Source: Christiangramia oceanisediminis
GTDB lineage: Bacteria > Bacteroidota > Bacteroidia > Flavobacteriales > Flavobacteriaceae
Length of the DNA: 64,000 nucleotides
NCBI RefSeq assembly: GCF_022570735.2
Contig: NZ_JANCNS010000001.1
Location: forward strand, 868,001-932,000
Reading direction: 5' to 3'
Shown here piece by piece: positions 26,424-35,187 of the stretch. Under the pieces are notes generated by a model. That model worked only from the letters and a program-made list of their open reading frames with translations, was not told where the DNA came from and made no database searches. Each line of letters begins with the position of its first letter. The first letter of the stretch is position 1. Position numbers and translations under genes: made by a program.

Positions 26424-28226
26424 ATGAAAGTACTTGGCATTTCTGCATATTACCATGATTCGGCAGCTGCTGTTATCATGGACGGAAAGGTTTTATACGC
26501 CGCTCAGGAGGAACGCTTCACAAGAATCAAGAATGATGCTTCGTTTCCTGAACAGGCTATCAAATTCTGCCTGCTTGAATCGGGTTTTGATATTGCTGAA
26601 ATAGAGGTCATCGCATTTTATGACAAACCCTTTCTAAAATTTGAAAGACTCCTGGAAACCTATTATGCATTTGCGCCAAAAGGTTTTAAATCATTCGTAA
26701 AAGCCATGCCTGTATGGCTTAAGGAAAAGCTTTTTATCAAACAGTTTATAAGAAAGCGGTTAAAACAACTGTACGACAATTCGGATATCTCCAAAATCGA
26801 AATAGTTTTTCCCGAACATCATTTATCTCATATCGCCAGCGCTTTCTATACCTCAGCCTTTAGCAAAAGTGCTTTCCTGACCGTTGATGGCGTAGGTGAA
26901 TGGACCACCACCTCCTACGGAATGGCTTGTGGTGAAAAGGGAATTGAGATCATGGGGGAGCTCCAGTTTCCTGATTCAATAGGCTTACTTTATTCTTCGT
27001 TCACCTATTTCCTGGGATTCGAGGTAAATAAAGGGGAATATAAAATGATGGGACTCGCGCCCTATAGTCATATCGGGTCCAGTAGAGTTCAGCAATTTAT
27101 AGACCTGATAAAGGAAAAACTGGTAGATATCAGGGAGGACGGATCGATTAAATTAAATTCCGCTTTTTTTGAATTTCCCGTTGGTTTGAGAATGGTAGAT
27201 CCAAAAAAATGGGAAAGCTTATTCGAAATTAAAAAGAGAGAGAACGATGACAGCCTGGAGCAGGTTCATGCAGACCTGGCCCTTGCCGCTCAGAAGGTCC
27301 TGGAAGAAATATTGATCAGGATGATAAAACACGTGAAACATCAAACCAATGCCGAATTTCTTTGCCTGGCCGGCGGTGTGGCCCTTAACTGCGTGGCCAA
27401 CTCAGCCATCTTTGATCAAAACATTTTCAGGGATATCCATATACAACCGGCTGCCGGAGATGCTGGCGGGGCGATAGGTTCTGCACTTATCGCGAATTAC
27501 CTAAAAACTGGCCAGAGGTTTAAAGGCCTTGAACAGCCTTTCGATAATTATTTAGGTCCGGAATATTCAAATCAGGAGATCGAGAGGATGTTAAGAAAGC
27601 ACCAATGTGAGTATGAGTATTTCGAATCTTCAGAAGACCTGTATCAAACAACCGCCCGGTACATTTCCAACAAAAAAGTAGTGGGATGGTTCAGCGGCAG
27701 AACCGAGTTTGGACCAAGAGCCCTTGGCAACAGAAGTATCCTGGCAGATGCAGGCGACCCAGAAATGCAGTCTAAACTGAACCTGAAAATCAAATTCAGG
27801 GAGAGCTTCAGACCTTTTGCACCAGCGGTTTGTGAAGAAGATTACAGCAGCTATTTTGAACCTGGAAAGCAATCATATTATATGTTGTTTACCAATCAGC
27901 TTAAACAATCATTAAGAAACGAGCTGCCAGATGATTTTGAAACGCTTAGTATAGAAGAGAAACGAAATTTTGTTAAGTCGTCGCTCCCGGCGGTTACTCA
28001 TACCGATTTTTCAGCACGAGTACAGGTCGTAAAAAAGACCATTAATCCCCGATTCTGGAATTTAATACAGGCCTATAAAAAACTTACTGGCAGGGCTGTG
28101 ATCATCAATACCAGTTTCAACGTAAAAGATGAACCAATAGTTAACACTCCGGAAAATGCCTATCTTTGTTTTATGAATTCAGGAATGGATATACTGGTGA
28201 TAGAAAACTATTTAATCAAAAAGTAG
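26424..28226 (+). CDS. Carbamoyltransferase, NodU/CmcH/TobZ family
   Basis: 600 residues, full length for the family. The N-terminal Kae1-like domain starts YYHDSAAAVIMDGKVLYAAQ and contains EERFTRIKND and the metal-binding HHLSHIASAFY. The nucleotide-binding motif LCLAGGVALNCVAN lies at about 314-327. The C-terminal YrdC-like part carries GWFSGRTEFGPRALGNRSIL and INTSFNVKDEP. Family members transfer carbamoyl from carbamoyl phosphate through carbamoyl-AMP to hydroxyl groups of sugars or secondary metabolites. Here it starts a run with DUF5989 and SxtJ-like genes, a set that usually accompanies surface-polysaccharide or metabolite clusters. A -7-like TACCTTTA at 26411-26418 lies almost on the ATG. 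The target is unknown. Confidence 0.9.
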   Translation: MKVLGISAYYHDSAAAVIMDGKVLYAAQEERFTRIKNDASFPEQAIKFCLLESGFDIAEIEVIAFYDKPFLKFERLLETYYAFAPKGFKSFVKAMPVWLKEKLFIKQFIRKRLKQLYDNSDISKIEIVFPEHHLSHIASAFYTSAFSKSAFLTVDGVGEWTTTSYGMACGEKGIEIMGELQFPDSIGLLYSSFTYFLGFEVNKGEYKMMGLAPYSHIGSSRVQQFIDLIKEKLVDIREDGSIKLNSAFFEFPVGLRMVDPKKWESLFEIKKRENDDSLEQVHADLALAAQKVLEEILIRMIKHVKHQTNAEFLCLAGGVALNCVANSAIFDQNIFRDIHIQPAAGDAGGAIGSALIANYLKTGQRFKGLEQPFDNYLGPEYSNQEIERMLRKHQCEYEYFESSEDLYQTTARYISNKKVVGWFSGRTEFGPRALGNRSILADAGDPEMQSKLNLKIKFRESFRPFAPAVCEEDYSSYFEPGKQSYYMLFTNQLKQSLRNELPDDFETLSIEEKRNFVKSSLPAVTHTDFSARVQVVKKTINPRFWNLIQAYKKLTGRAVIINTSFNVKDEPIVNTPENAYLCFMNSGMDILVIENYLIKK

Positions 28227-28376
28227 ATGGAGTTTATAAGAGAGTTTTTCCTGTTTTTAAAAGAACGAAAGAAGTGGTGGTTAATACCGCTTATTTTGAT
28301 CTTTGTTATCTTTGGAGGTCTTATCTTCTTAACTAATGGTTCTGCATTAGCACCCTTTATCTATAGTCTTTTCTAG
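28227..28376 (+). CDS. DUF5989-like small membrane protein (49 aa)
   Basis: The ATG follows the carbamoyltransferase stop directly, and the TAG overlaps the GTG start of the next gene by one base. The 49 residues begin MEFIREFFLFLKERKKWW and continue with one hydrophobic helix (LIPLILIFVIFGGLIFL), ending FIYSLF. This length, the KKWW basic/aromatic start and the position between a carbamoyltransferase and an SxtJ-like gene match the DUF5989 (SxtK-like) family. It is probably an inner-membrane subunit working with its neighbours. The assignment rests on pattern and context. Confidence 0.8.
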   Translation: MEFIREFFLFLKERKKWWLIPLILIFVIFGGLIFLTNGSALAPFIYSLF

Positions 28377-28735
28377 TGAAGAAGGAAAAAGCTTTCGAAA
28401 CCATAATTATCCTGGCCCTTGCAGGGCTTATTGGCTTTCTCATCTATGAAAGCACCTGGCTAATCTACCTATCTATTGCATTGCTGGCAATTCCGGTACT
28501 TTCAGTAAAGCTTTGCCTATTCATTGCCAAAATCTGGTTTGGCTTTTCAGATTATTTAGGTTTGATAATGAACTATATTATCATGTTCATTTGCTTTTAT
28601 CTTTTCCTGGTTCCCTTAGCTTCCCTGCAAAAGCTCTTTGGAAAGAACCAGATTTTAAAAAAGCAGGAAGGCGATTCCTATTTCATTAAAAGAGATCATC
28701 TATTTACAAGTGAAGATATTGATAAGCCCTGGTAA
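28376..28735 (+). CDS. SxtJ-like membrane protein
   Basis: 119 residues from a GTG start that shares its first base with the preceding stop codon, so the two genes are translationally coupled. It has three or four hydrophobic segments (IIILALAGLIGFLIY, LIYLSIALLAIPVLS, IIMFICFYLFLVPLAS). A polar C-terminal tail ends DHLFTSEDIDKPW. Size, tail and order after a carbamoyltransferase and a DUF5989 gene match the SxtJ family of membrane proteins, named from the saxitoxin cluster. No catalytic motif is visible. Its role in carbamoylation or export of the product is not known. Confidence 0.75.
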   Translation: MKKEKAFETIIILALAGLIGFLIYESTWLIYLSIALLAIPVLSVKLCLFIAKIWFGFSDYLGLIMNYIIMFICFYLFLVPLASLQKLFGKNQILKKQEGDSYFIKRDHLFTSEDIDKPW

Positions 28736-28747
28736 AGCAGTGTACTT

Positions 28748-30397
28748 TTACTTAAGCTGGTCCCTTTTTCTATAATAGAATCGGGCACACTCGGGATCAT
28801 TCATTTCCTTACACATATTCCCGGCCATCTCGTAAACCCTGTGTTGTTCTGGAAATTCTGAAATAAGGGATTGTGCGACACGAAGGGCATTTTCAAAATC
28901 ACCTCTGTTCTTATAGGTATGATAGGCCTGCCTCATCACATCTTCCCATTGTTCCTTTCCAGAATATAGCCCGATTGCCTTTTTTTCCTCAAAAGTAGGA
29001 TTCTGAAGCTGATGATAACCTCTTACCACATTCTTACCAGACATGTCCAGAACATAAGGCCAGGATCGTTTAAGATCCTCTACGATCATTTTCCCGCGTA
29101 TGGAATCTATCTGCGTTATTGGGATATTACTGAAGGCCTCTTCATAGGAAATAAAATTTTTCCAATCGTCTAAAAGGTCCAATTCCCTGGTTTTATTATA
29201 CAGAGCATCAGCAATGATAAAATTACCCTTCACATTGGGATGAACATGTTCCGTCAACAATTCATTGTCAAGGAATCCACTTTGTGATCTGGATTCAAAG
29301 ATATTTGCGGCATCCACTAAATACACGTTTTCATTTTCAGCCAATTCGATAATGATCTCGTTAATTCTCTCTGGTGCTCTAAACCTCAGCAGATCTAATT
29401 CTTTCGCGATATGGAAATATTTCCTTGCTGAATCCTTTTGCACTTCCAGATAATATTGCCCCAGTTGATAGGCGGCTTTCGCATTTTTCCTGGCAATTCC
29501 TGAAGCAGCATTCACATCCTTTTCCAGGAGTGACTCAAATTCGGCTTCATCTAACTCATCACTTACAAATGGTGGGATATCTTTTTTATTAGATACAAGC
29601 GTGGATATAACAACCGGAATATCATGATCCTGATATTTGGAGAGGAGTTTTTGCAGATTGCTCTCAAATTGATCGATCCCGGCCTGGTAAACTTTTGAAT
29701 TATAAGGGATCTGTTGTTCCCTGGCCATTACCTCCATCAGGGTAGTCTCACCCACTTTATAACCTACGTCATTCGTAGGCCCAAATAAATCGGCGGCTGT
29801 ATTTTCTAATAACTGGAAAACACGCAGGTCTTTCAGTTTTAAATAGCTTCGAACCAGGAAGGGATGATTTCCTATAAAAACCGCGGAACCCGCTCCCAGG
29901 GCACCGTAATATTCATTATGCCCGGCATATATTACCACAAGATCTGGATCCTGTTCAATTATTTCATCTGCCAGGTCCCAAAGGGTATAGGAGTTTACCG
30001 CCGTGATGCCGGTATTTATTACTTCGATGTTTTTATCGGGAAAAGTAAGGGCAAGTCTGTGTTTCAATAACCTCGGAAAGGATCCGTTTTTATAAAAAGG
30101 AAAACCAACCACGGTAGAGGCGCCCTGGACAAAAACCCTGAAAGTACTATCTGTTTTGTGTTTAAGGAACAGATCTGATTGATTATCGGCCCGAAATCCC
30201 GTATCCCGAAAGTATTTTTTTGAAATACCTGAATTCATCACGTAATATTCGGTTTGATTTTCAGAGACCACCTTGTGAAAAAGCTCATATCGTTCCCCAT
30301 AGCCAAAAATCCTGAGCATTACTTCAAGCAACAGAATTATAATAAACGGGAAACTAATCGCAATAAGCTTAAAGGCTGTTTTCTTGTTCAAAAGCAA
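28748..30397 (-). CDS. Membrane-anchored SGNH/GDSL-family hydrolase with C-terminal TPR-like helices
   Basis: 549 residues with an N-terminal membrane anchor (IAISFPFIIILLLEVML, about 12-28). SGNH blocks are visible: FVQGASTVVGFP with Ser94 in block I, Gly in NTGITAVNSY, YAGHNEYYG with Asn161 in block III, and EHVHPN with His in block V. The Asp of block V appears as Glu. From about 480 the sequence looks like paired helices of a TPR type. It is convergent with the SxtJ-like gene, 12 bases apart. Similar hydrolases occur beside carbamoyltransferase/SxtJ genes, so it may act on the same product as an esterase or acyl hydrolase. Substrate unknown. Confidence 0.78.
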   Translation of the reverse strand: MLLNKKTAFKLIAISFPFIIILLLEVMLRIFGYGERYELFHKVVSENQTEYYVMNSGISKKYFRDTGFRADNQSDLFLKHKTDSTFRVFVQGASTVVGFPFYKNGSFPRLLKHRLALTFPDKNIEVINTGITAVNSYTLWDLADEIIEQDPDLVVIYAGHNEYYGALGAGSAVFIGNHPFLVRSYLKLKDLRVFQLLENTAADLFGPTNDVGYKVGETTLMEVMAREQQIPYNSKVYQAGIDQFESNLQKLLSKYQDHDIPVVISTLVSNKKDIPPFVSDELDEAEFESLLEKDVNAASGIARKNAKAAYQLGQYYLEVQKDSARKYFHIAKELDLLRFRAPERINEIIIELAENENVYLVDAANIFESRSQSGFLDNELLTEHVHPNVKGNFIIADALYNKTRELDLLDDWKNFISYEEAFSNIPITQIDSIRGKMIVEDLKRSWPYVLDMSGKNVVRGYHQLQNPTFEEKKAIGLYSGKEQWEDVMRQAYHTYKNRGDFENALRVAQSLISEFPEQHRVYEMAGNMCKEMNDPECARFYYRKRDQLK

Positions 30398-30670
30398 TAA
30401 CTATTTAAAAGGTCAATTCTTACGACCAGATATTCAGGTAAGACAAAAATAAAAATTACATCCATTGCGGAGCGGTATTAATCAGGTTTAATAAATACTT
30501 TCATTTCATCACCTTCGGTTGTACTTTTTAAAATAAACCAGACCTTTTTCAGAATAAATAACGAATGGAGATCAGATTCTTAAATCCATGTTTATAGAGA
30601 TTAAAAGCAACAGGATTTTTTAGAATATAACCCGCCTCTTACCTATCCTAAATTCAGGGAATAAAAATTT
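30398..30670. other. Gene-free stretch before the binding-protein promoter
   Basis: No coding frame of credible composition and no hairpin with a T-run was seen here. The gap between the SGNH start and the binding protein (30398-30735) is 338 bases; its only clear signal is the operator at 30671-30686 with its following -7-like octamer. Confidence 0.5.
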
Positions 30671-30686
30671 ACGCAATCGATTGAGT
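30671..30686. promoter_or_regulatory. LacI-family operator (one arm altered) upstream of the xylan-binding protein gene
   Basis: ACGCAATCGATTGAGT matches the operators at 21063 and 48533 except for A in place of C in the right arm (TTGAGT for TTGCGT). Without that change it would be a perfect 16-bp palindrome. TATATTTA starts at 30703, exactly 16 bases past the operator, as at susC. This supports shared control of susCD and the binding protein although another cassette lies between them. Confidence 0.7.
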
Positions 30687-30735
30687 AATAAAATATATTA
30701 CATATATTTACTATGCTAACTAATGAATTAAAGTT

Positions 30736-32241
30736 ATGTTAAAATCAATGAGAATTGTAAGCTTATTTTTGGCGTTTTTCGCTCTTATTTTCGCAACAAG
30801 TTGTTCTACAGATGATTCCGATATTCCGGAAGTAGTAATTAATAGTGTAGCTCCTGATGTGATTTATCCTGGTGACCAGGTACAATTACAGGGAGAAAAT
30901 TTTAATGAAGTCCTGTTCGTGTTCCTGGATAGAGATCAAATTCCTTTCCAGTTAGATAATGATATCATAACGGTGACAATCCCTACTTCAGGAGGAAGTA
31001 TTGGGGAAAAAACCCTTACCCTGGTTATGCCCGACGGTTATACCGTTACCAGGCAAATGACCATAGTTCCGAGACCTGTTCCAATCATCGAAGCACTGTC
31101 ACCCAGTGCAGCGCAGGAAGGTGAAGAAGTGAGGATCATAGGAACCTCTCTGGATAATCTACAGGCAGCATATATAGGTGACATAGAAGCAAGTGTTGTT
31201 TCATCTACTTCTACAGAATTGGTATTGACCGTTCCTTCGGGTCTTCAGGCAAATGTTCCGGCCCAAATTAGAATAGTTACAAATGGCGGGGAAGCGACTT
31301 CCTCTGGAAACTTTTATGTTGGTGATAATTTGCTTGTCAATGGAGATTTAGAATCCGGTGATGGAGACGAGTTTTCCAATTGGGGCAAATGGAATGGTGG
31401 TGAAGGATTAACTGCTACCACTGCTCAGGGTGAGGCCTATTTTGGCAGGTCCCTACGTGCGGTAGCTGTTGGTGGAGATGCCTGGAGAACTCAATTTGTG
31501 AGTGATCCTGTTGCTACTGAAATAGGTATGGAATACACCCTGTCTATTTGGATAAAGGCTGCACCGGGTCCAGGTAACGGCGGAAACATAAGATTCTCAA
31601 CAAATCCAAATGCACTTTATAGCGGCAATTACAACATTACTAACGAGTGGCAGCAAATTGAATGGACATTTACGGCAAATTCTGAACAAACTAGGGCTGT
31701 ACTGGATTTAGGCGCAGTTGCCAATGCTACTTATTATGTTGATAATATTACCCTGGTTGCTACCGAATTAGGCGGACCTCAACCTACAGATCTGTTACTT
31801 AATGGCGGATTTGAAGAAGGAGACGGGGATGATTTTACTAACTGGAGCAAACTAAATGGAGCTGACCTATTAACCGCCAGTACTGATGAAGTGCGTAGTG
31901 GCAGTAGAGCCTTAAGAGCTGAAGCTGCCGGAGGCAATCCCTGGAACACGCAAATAGCAAGTGACCCTGTCCCAACCCAAAATGGTGTAGAATATACTGC
32001 AAGCTTATGGATTAAGGCCGGGAATGGCGTGGCTAATGGAGGTATTATAAGAATGTCTACAAATGGAAATGGAGACGCTCAATACCAGGCAGATGTTACT
32101 GTGACCAATGAGTGGCAAAAAGTTGAATGGCAAATAACAGCAAATAGTTCAGAGACTGGTATTGTCCTTGATCTGGGAACCACTGAAGGGGCGGTTTATT
32201 TCATAGATGATGTAAGTTTTATCGAGCCGCCACAGGAATAA
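30736..32241 (+). CDS. Surface glycan-binding lipoprotein with two IPT and two CBM-like modules
   Basis: 501 residues; lipid Cys23 (ATSCSTDDSD). An in-frame ATG at codon 5 is an alternative start. Two IPT/TIG Ig domains lie at about 32-113 and 116-195. Two similar jelly-roll modules of the CBM4/CBM9/CBM22 type follow at about 198-343 and 351-497. They share LLVNGDLESGDGDEFSNW/LLLNGGFEEGDGDDFTNW, the TNEWQ-EW strand and YYVDNI/YFIDDV. No enzyme domain is present. In a xylan locus, CBM4/22-like folds suggest xylan binding at the cell surface. It has its own operator at 30671 and a strong terminator, so it is a monocistronic unit in the same regulon as susCD. Confidence 0.83.
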   Translation: MLKSMRIVSLFLAFFALIFATSCSTDDSDIPEVVINSVAPDVIYPGDQVQLQGENFNEVLFVFLDRDQIPFQLDNDIITVTIPTSGGSIGEKTLTLVMPDGYTVTRQMTIVPRPVPIIEALSPSAAQEGEEVRIIGTSLDNLQAAYIGDIEASVVSSTSTELVLTVPSGLQANVPAQIRIVTNGGEATSSGNFYVGDNLLVNGDLESGDGDEFSNWGKWNGGEGLTATTAQGEAYFGRSLRAVAVGGDAWRTQFVSDPVATEIGMEYTLSIWIKAAPGPGNGGNIRFSTNPNALYSGNYNITNEWQQIEWTFTANSEQTRAVLDLGAVANATYYVDNITLVATELGGPQPTDLLLNGGFEEGDGDDFTNWSKLNGADLLTASTDEVRSGSRALRAEAAGGNPWNTQIASDPVPTQNGVEYTASLWIKAGNGVANGGIIRMSTNGNGDAQYQADVTVTNEWQKVEWQITANSSETGIVLDLGTTEGAVYFIDDVSFIEPPQE

Positions 32242-32263
32242 GAGTATTCAAATATATCTTTAT

Positions 32264-32291
32264 AAAGGCCATCATTTGATGGCCTTTTTTT
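32264..32291 (+). terminator. Rho-independent terminator of the xylan-binding protein gene
   Basis: AAAGGCCATC (32264-32273), loop ATTT, GATGGCCTTT (32278-32287) and a T-run to 32291. It lies 22 bases past the stop codon. Confidence 0.92.
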
Positions 32292-32615
32292 ATGCTGGTA
32301 AGCCCGGTTCTTTGATTCACATAATAGTTCTTAGGTATTGTCACTGGGAGCGCGGGTTTAAGTAGAAATATCAGGTATTCCCCGTTATTCTGAGCTAGTG
32401 GGAACTTCATATTTAATTAAAGAATTGGATCATATCTTCTTTGAAAGGAAGGGGTTTTTAAATAAAACAGGGTTTTATGCAGAGTCAAGGAAAGACCTGG
32501 CAATTCCTGCGTAGACAGGACTTAAATCAATTTGCTTCAAGACTGTTCTCTTTAAGGAAACATAAAAGACCTTAGGATATTCACGAATTTAGTCTTACTC
32601 AAAATTCTTATGTAT
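32292..32615. other. Gene-free gap between two facing terminators
   Basis: About 320 bases between the plus-strand terminator at 32264 and the minus-strand terminator at 32616. Only very short frames occur here and none has a recognisable product. I see no repeat, hairpin or promoter signal. It may be remnant DNA or neutral spacer. Confidence 0.5.
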
Positions 32616-32645
32616 AAAAAATCCCACTCGAAGAGCGGGATTTTT
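32616..32645 (-). terminator. Rho-independent terminator of the xylose/xylanase operon
   Basis: AAAAATCCC (32617-32625) pairs with GGGATTTTT (32637-32645). An inner CTC-GAG pairing is separated by one A/C mismatch. The minus-strand T-run is at 32621-32616. It lies 25 bases past the GH10 stop at 32671. Confidence 0.85.
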
Positions 32646-32670
32646 AAATAATGTGAATCTCGGGATTTAG

Positions 32671-33846
32671 TTAAGGTGCTGTACCCTGTAAACCCTGTAC
32701 CAACCCCCGGTGAGCGATTTTAGTTTCAAAATCATTATTGTATAACAACGGCCAGTCATTCCCATTATCATACAGCCAGCTATCATTGTCTCTAAACCCC
32801 CAAATGGTTAATCCATATTGCTGATCTTCGGGAACTTTTGTGACATAATGATAGGCGGCACGTTGATATTGCTCTTCCTGGGTCTGTGCACGTTCTACAG
32901 TGAATTCCGAAATATCATCGTTATAATTCACTTTAACGTCCAATTCTGATATATGCACTAATAGACCTGTTGCCGCGACCTGTTCAATAGCTGTGGGAAG
33001 ATCATCAACCGGCCAGTTGTGATTCAGGTGCATCTGCATTCCTATACCATCAATGGGTACATCATTATTTATGAAATTATTCACCATACCGAGAATCAAA
33101 TTCCTTTTAGAGGTATCCCCAGCTATATTGTAATCGTTATAAAAGAGCTTAACATCTGGATCGGCCTCACGAGCCCAGGTAAAAAGTTTGGCAGCATAAT
33201 CGTCACCCATTCTTTCACGGAAAAGCGTATTCCTGAGAGATGAACCGTCCCAGACTTCGTTCACAACATCCCAGCCTGCAACAACAGAGACTTCCTCCCC
33301 ATCATAGGTCATGGTCTCCTGGGCAAAATGAGAAACCGTTGCTTTAACATAATCCTCGATTAGAGTTTCAAATTCTTCATCTGTACCATCAAAATTTTCG
33401 AGCCAGGAGGGAATTGATGCATGCCATACAAGTGTATGCCCGTGAACCCTAAGGCCATTTGCTTTTGCATAGTCTATGATGGCATCACCGTCACTGAAAT
33501 CATAATTTCCCGGTCCCCTATAAATATTAGCCATCTTCATATCGTTTTCTGCCGTGATACTATTGTATTCCCGGTTTAAAACTTCCCTGAAGGTTTGATT
33601 TGCGGCACTTCCTGAAGCCAGTTTCGATGCTGAAACGATGTTTCCAATTGGAAAATCAACAACTTCCTTTAGATCTGAAGCAGCAGTATAGGTAAAGGGG
33701 TCTTCAGCGTCGCCATCACCACCATCATCACCATTACCGCCATCTACAGGGTCTGTGGGACCGCCTACTTTGGGGCCTCCGTCATCATCGGTACTGCATC
33801 CTGTTACTACCAACAGAATAATAAGCATTCTAAAAACCTTTTTCAT
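32671..33846 (-). CDS. GH10 endo-1,4-beta-xylanase lipoprotein
   Basis: 391 residues. Lipid Cys17 (VVTGCSTDDD) is followed by a flexible Gly/Asp-rich linker to about residue 50, fitting a surface-tethered enzyme. The GH10 domain (about 55-385) shows the subsite residues ITAENDMKMA and GHTLVWHASIPSW, acid/base Glu197 in WDVVNEVW, and nucleophile Glu301 in VHISELDVK. It cuts internal beta-1,4 bonds of xylan. It is the last gene of the operon symporter-xylB-xylA-GH10, 24 bases after xylA and followed by its own terminator. A surface xylanase is thus transcribed with cytoplasmic xylose genes. Confidence 0.95.
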   Translation of the reverse strand: MKKVFRMLIILLVVTGCSTDDDGGPKVGGPTDPVDGGNGDDGGDGDAEDPFTYTAASDLKEVVDFPIGNIVSASKLASGSAANQTFREVLNREYNSITAENDMKMANIYRGPGNYDFSDGDAIIDYAKANGLRVHGHTLVWHASIPSWLENFDGTDEEFETLIEDYVKATVSHFAQETMTYDGEEVSVVAGWDVVNEVWDGSSLRNTLFRERMGDDYAAKLFTWAREADPDVKLFYNDYNIAGDTSKRNLILGMVNNFINNDVPIDGIGMQMHLNHNWPVDDLPTAIEQVAATGLLVHISELDVKVNYNDDISEFTVERAQTQEEQYQRAAYHYVTKVPEDQQYGLTIWGFRDNDSWLYDNGNDWPLLYNNDFETKIAHRGLVQGLQGTAP

Positions 33847-33870
33847 GGCTAATAAATTTTGAATCTAAGA

Positions 33871-35184
33871 TTAGTATGAATTAGCTATGATCTGTTCAAA
33901 CAATTCCTGTTTGCCGCTTACCTGTTTAGGTTCTCCATTCTTACGTGCGATTTCGCTAAGTTGCTCCAGGGAAAGGTCTCCATTTTCGAATTTGGCCCCA
34001 TTCCCACTATCATAAGAAGCATAGCGTTCTTTTCTTAATTTGCGATAATCTGTATTTTCAAGGATCTCATTGGCACAAATAAGTCCTCTGGCAAATACGT
34101 CCATTCCGGCGATATGAGCGATGAACTTGTCTTCAAGATCGGTTGAATTCCTTCTAACCTTGGCGTCAAAATTGATTCCACCACCCTGGATTCCTCCTCC
34201 TTCTAAAATAACCAGCATGGCTTCGGTTATTTCAAAAAGATCGATAGGAAACTGGTCTGTATCCCAGCCATTCTGGTAATCTCCACGGTTAGCATCAATA
34301 CTTCCCAGCATTCCGGAATCTACCGCTACTTGTAATTCATGCTGGAAAGTGTGTCCTGCAAGCGTAGCGTGATTTACCTCGATATTCAGTTTAAAGTCGT
34401 CCTGAAGTCCATATTTTTCAATAAATGCAAGTGAAGTCGCAGCATCGTAATCGTATTGATGTTTCATAGGCTCCATAGGCTTAGGCTCGATCAAGAAATT
34501 ACCCTTGAAACCATTTTTACGCGCATAATCCTTACAGGTGTGCAGAAAACGAGCCAGGTGCTCCTGCTCTCTTTTCATATCGGTATTCAAAAGGCTCATA
34601 TAACCTTCTCTACCTCCCCAGAAAACATAATTTTCGCCTCCAAGGGCTATGGTTGCATCCAGAGCGATCTTAGCCTGACCACCTGCATAAGCAAGAACAT
34701 CAAAATTAGGATTGGTGGCAGCACCATTCATATACCTTTTATTGCTGAAAAGGTTAGAAGTTCCCCATAAAAGTTTAATGCCGCTTTCCTGCTGTTTCTT
34801 TTTGGCATATTCTACCATGGTTTGGATACGCTGTTCGAATTCTGCAAGCGTAGGAGCTTCATCAACCACATCTACATCATGAAAACAATAATATGGCATT
34901 CCAAGTTTAGTCATGAATTCAAAGGCGGCATCCATTTTATCCTTTGCTCTTTCTATAGGATCTTCTTTTTTATCCCATTCAAAAACCTCGGTTCCAGGAC
35001 CAAACGGATCTGCTCCGGTATTGTTAAAAGTATGCCAGTAGGCAGTTGCAAACCGAAGATGTTCCTTCAGCGTTTTACCAGCAACCTTCCTGTTTTCGTC
35101 ATACCATTTAAACGCCAAGGGATTTTTACTATCTCTTCCCTCATACTTGATCGTGTCGATACTCTTAAAAAATTTAGAATCCAT
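33871..35184 (-). CDS. xylA: Xylose isomerase
   Basis: 437 residues, standard for class II xylose isomerases. Signatures seen: [29 protein letters not shown] (active-site His and Asp), [17 protein letters not shown] (catalytic/metal Glu region), [18 protein letters not shown], the metal-binding [18 protein letters not shown], and [17 protein letters not shown]. It converts D-xylose to D-xylulose in the cytoplasm using divalent metal. The gene starts 3 bases after xylB ends, so both are on one message. No oddities were noted. Confidence 0.97.
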   Translation of the reverse strand: MDSKFFKSIDTIKYEGRDSKNPLAFKWYDENRKVAGKTLKEHLRFATAYWHTFNNTGADPFGPGTEVFEWDKKEDPIERAKDKMDAAFEFMTKLGMPYYCFHDVDVVDEAPTLAEFEQRIQTMVEYAKKKQQESGIKLLWGTSNLFSNKRYMNGAATNPNFDVLAYAGGQAKIALDATIALGGENYVFWGGREGYMSLLNTDMKREQEHLARFLHTCKDYARKNGFKGNFLIEPKPMEPMKHQYDYDAATSLAFIEKYGLQDDFKLNIEVNHATLAGHTFQHELQVAVDSGMLGSIDANRGDYQNGWDTDQFPIDLFEITEAMLVILEGGGIQGGGINFDAKVRRNSTDLEDKFIAHIAGMDVFARGLICANEILENTDYRKLRKERYASYDSGNGAKFENGDLSLEQLSEIARKNGEPKQVSGKQELFEQIIANSY

Positions 35185-35187
35185 AAT

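Noticed and set aside
26424-28735. Saxitoxin-type biosynthesis cluster
   Set aside because: Only family-level similarity to SxtJ/SxtK-like membrane proteins and a generic carbamoyltransferase; no polyketide, amidinotransferase or other toxin genes are present.
32461-32600. Possible gene remnant of about 32 codons between the two terminators
   Set aside because: No recognisable product and no conserved motif; such short frames are expected by chance.
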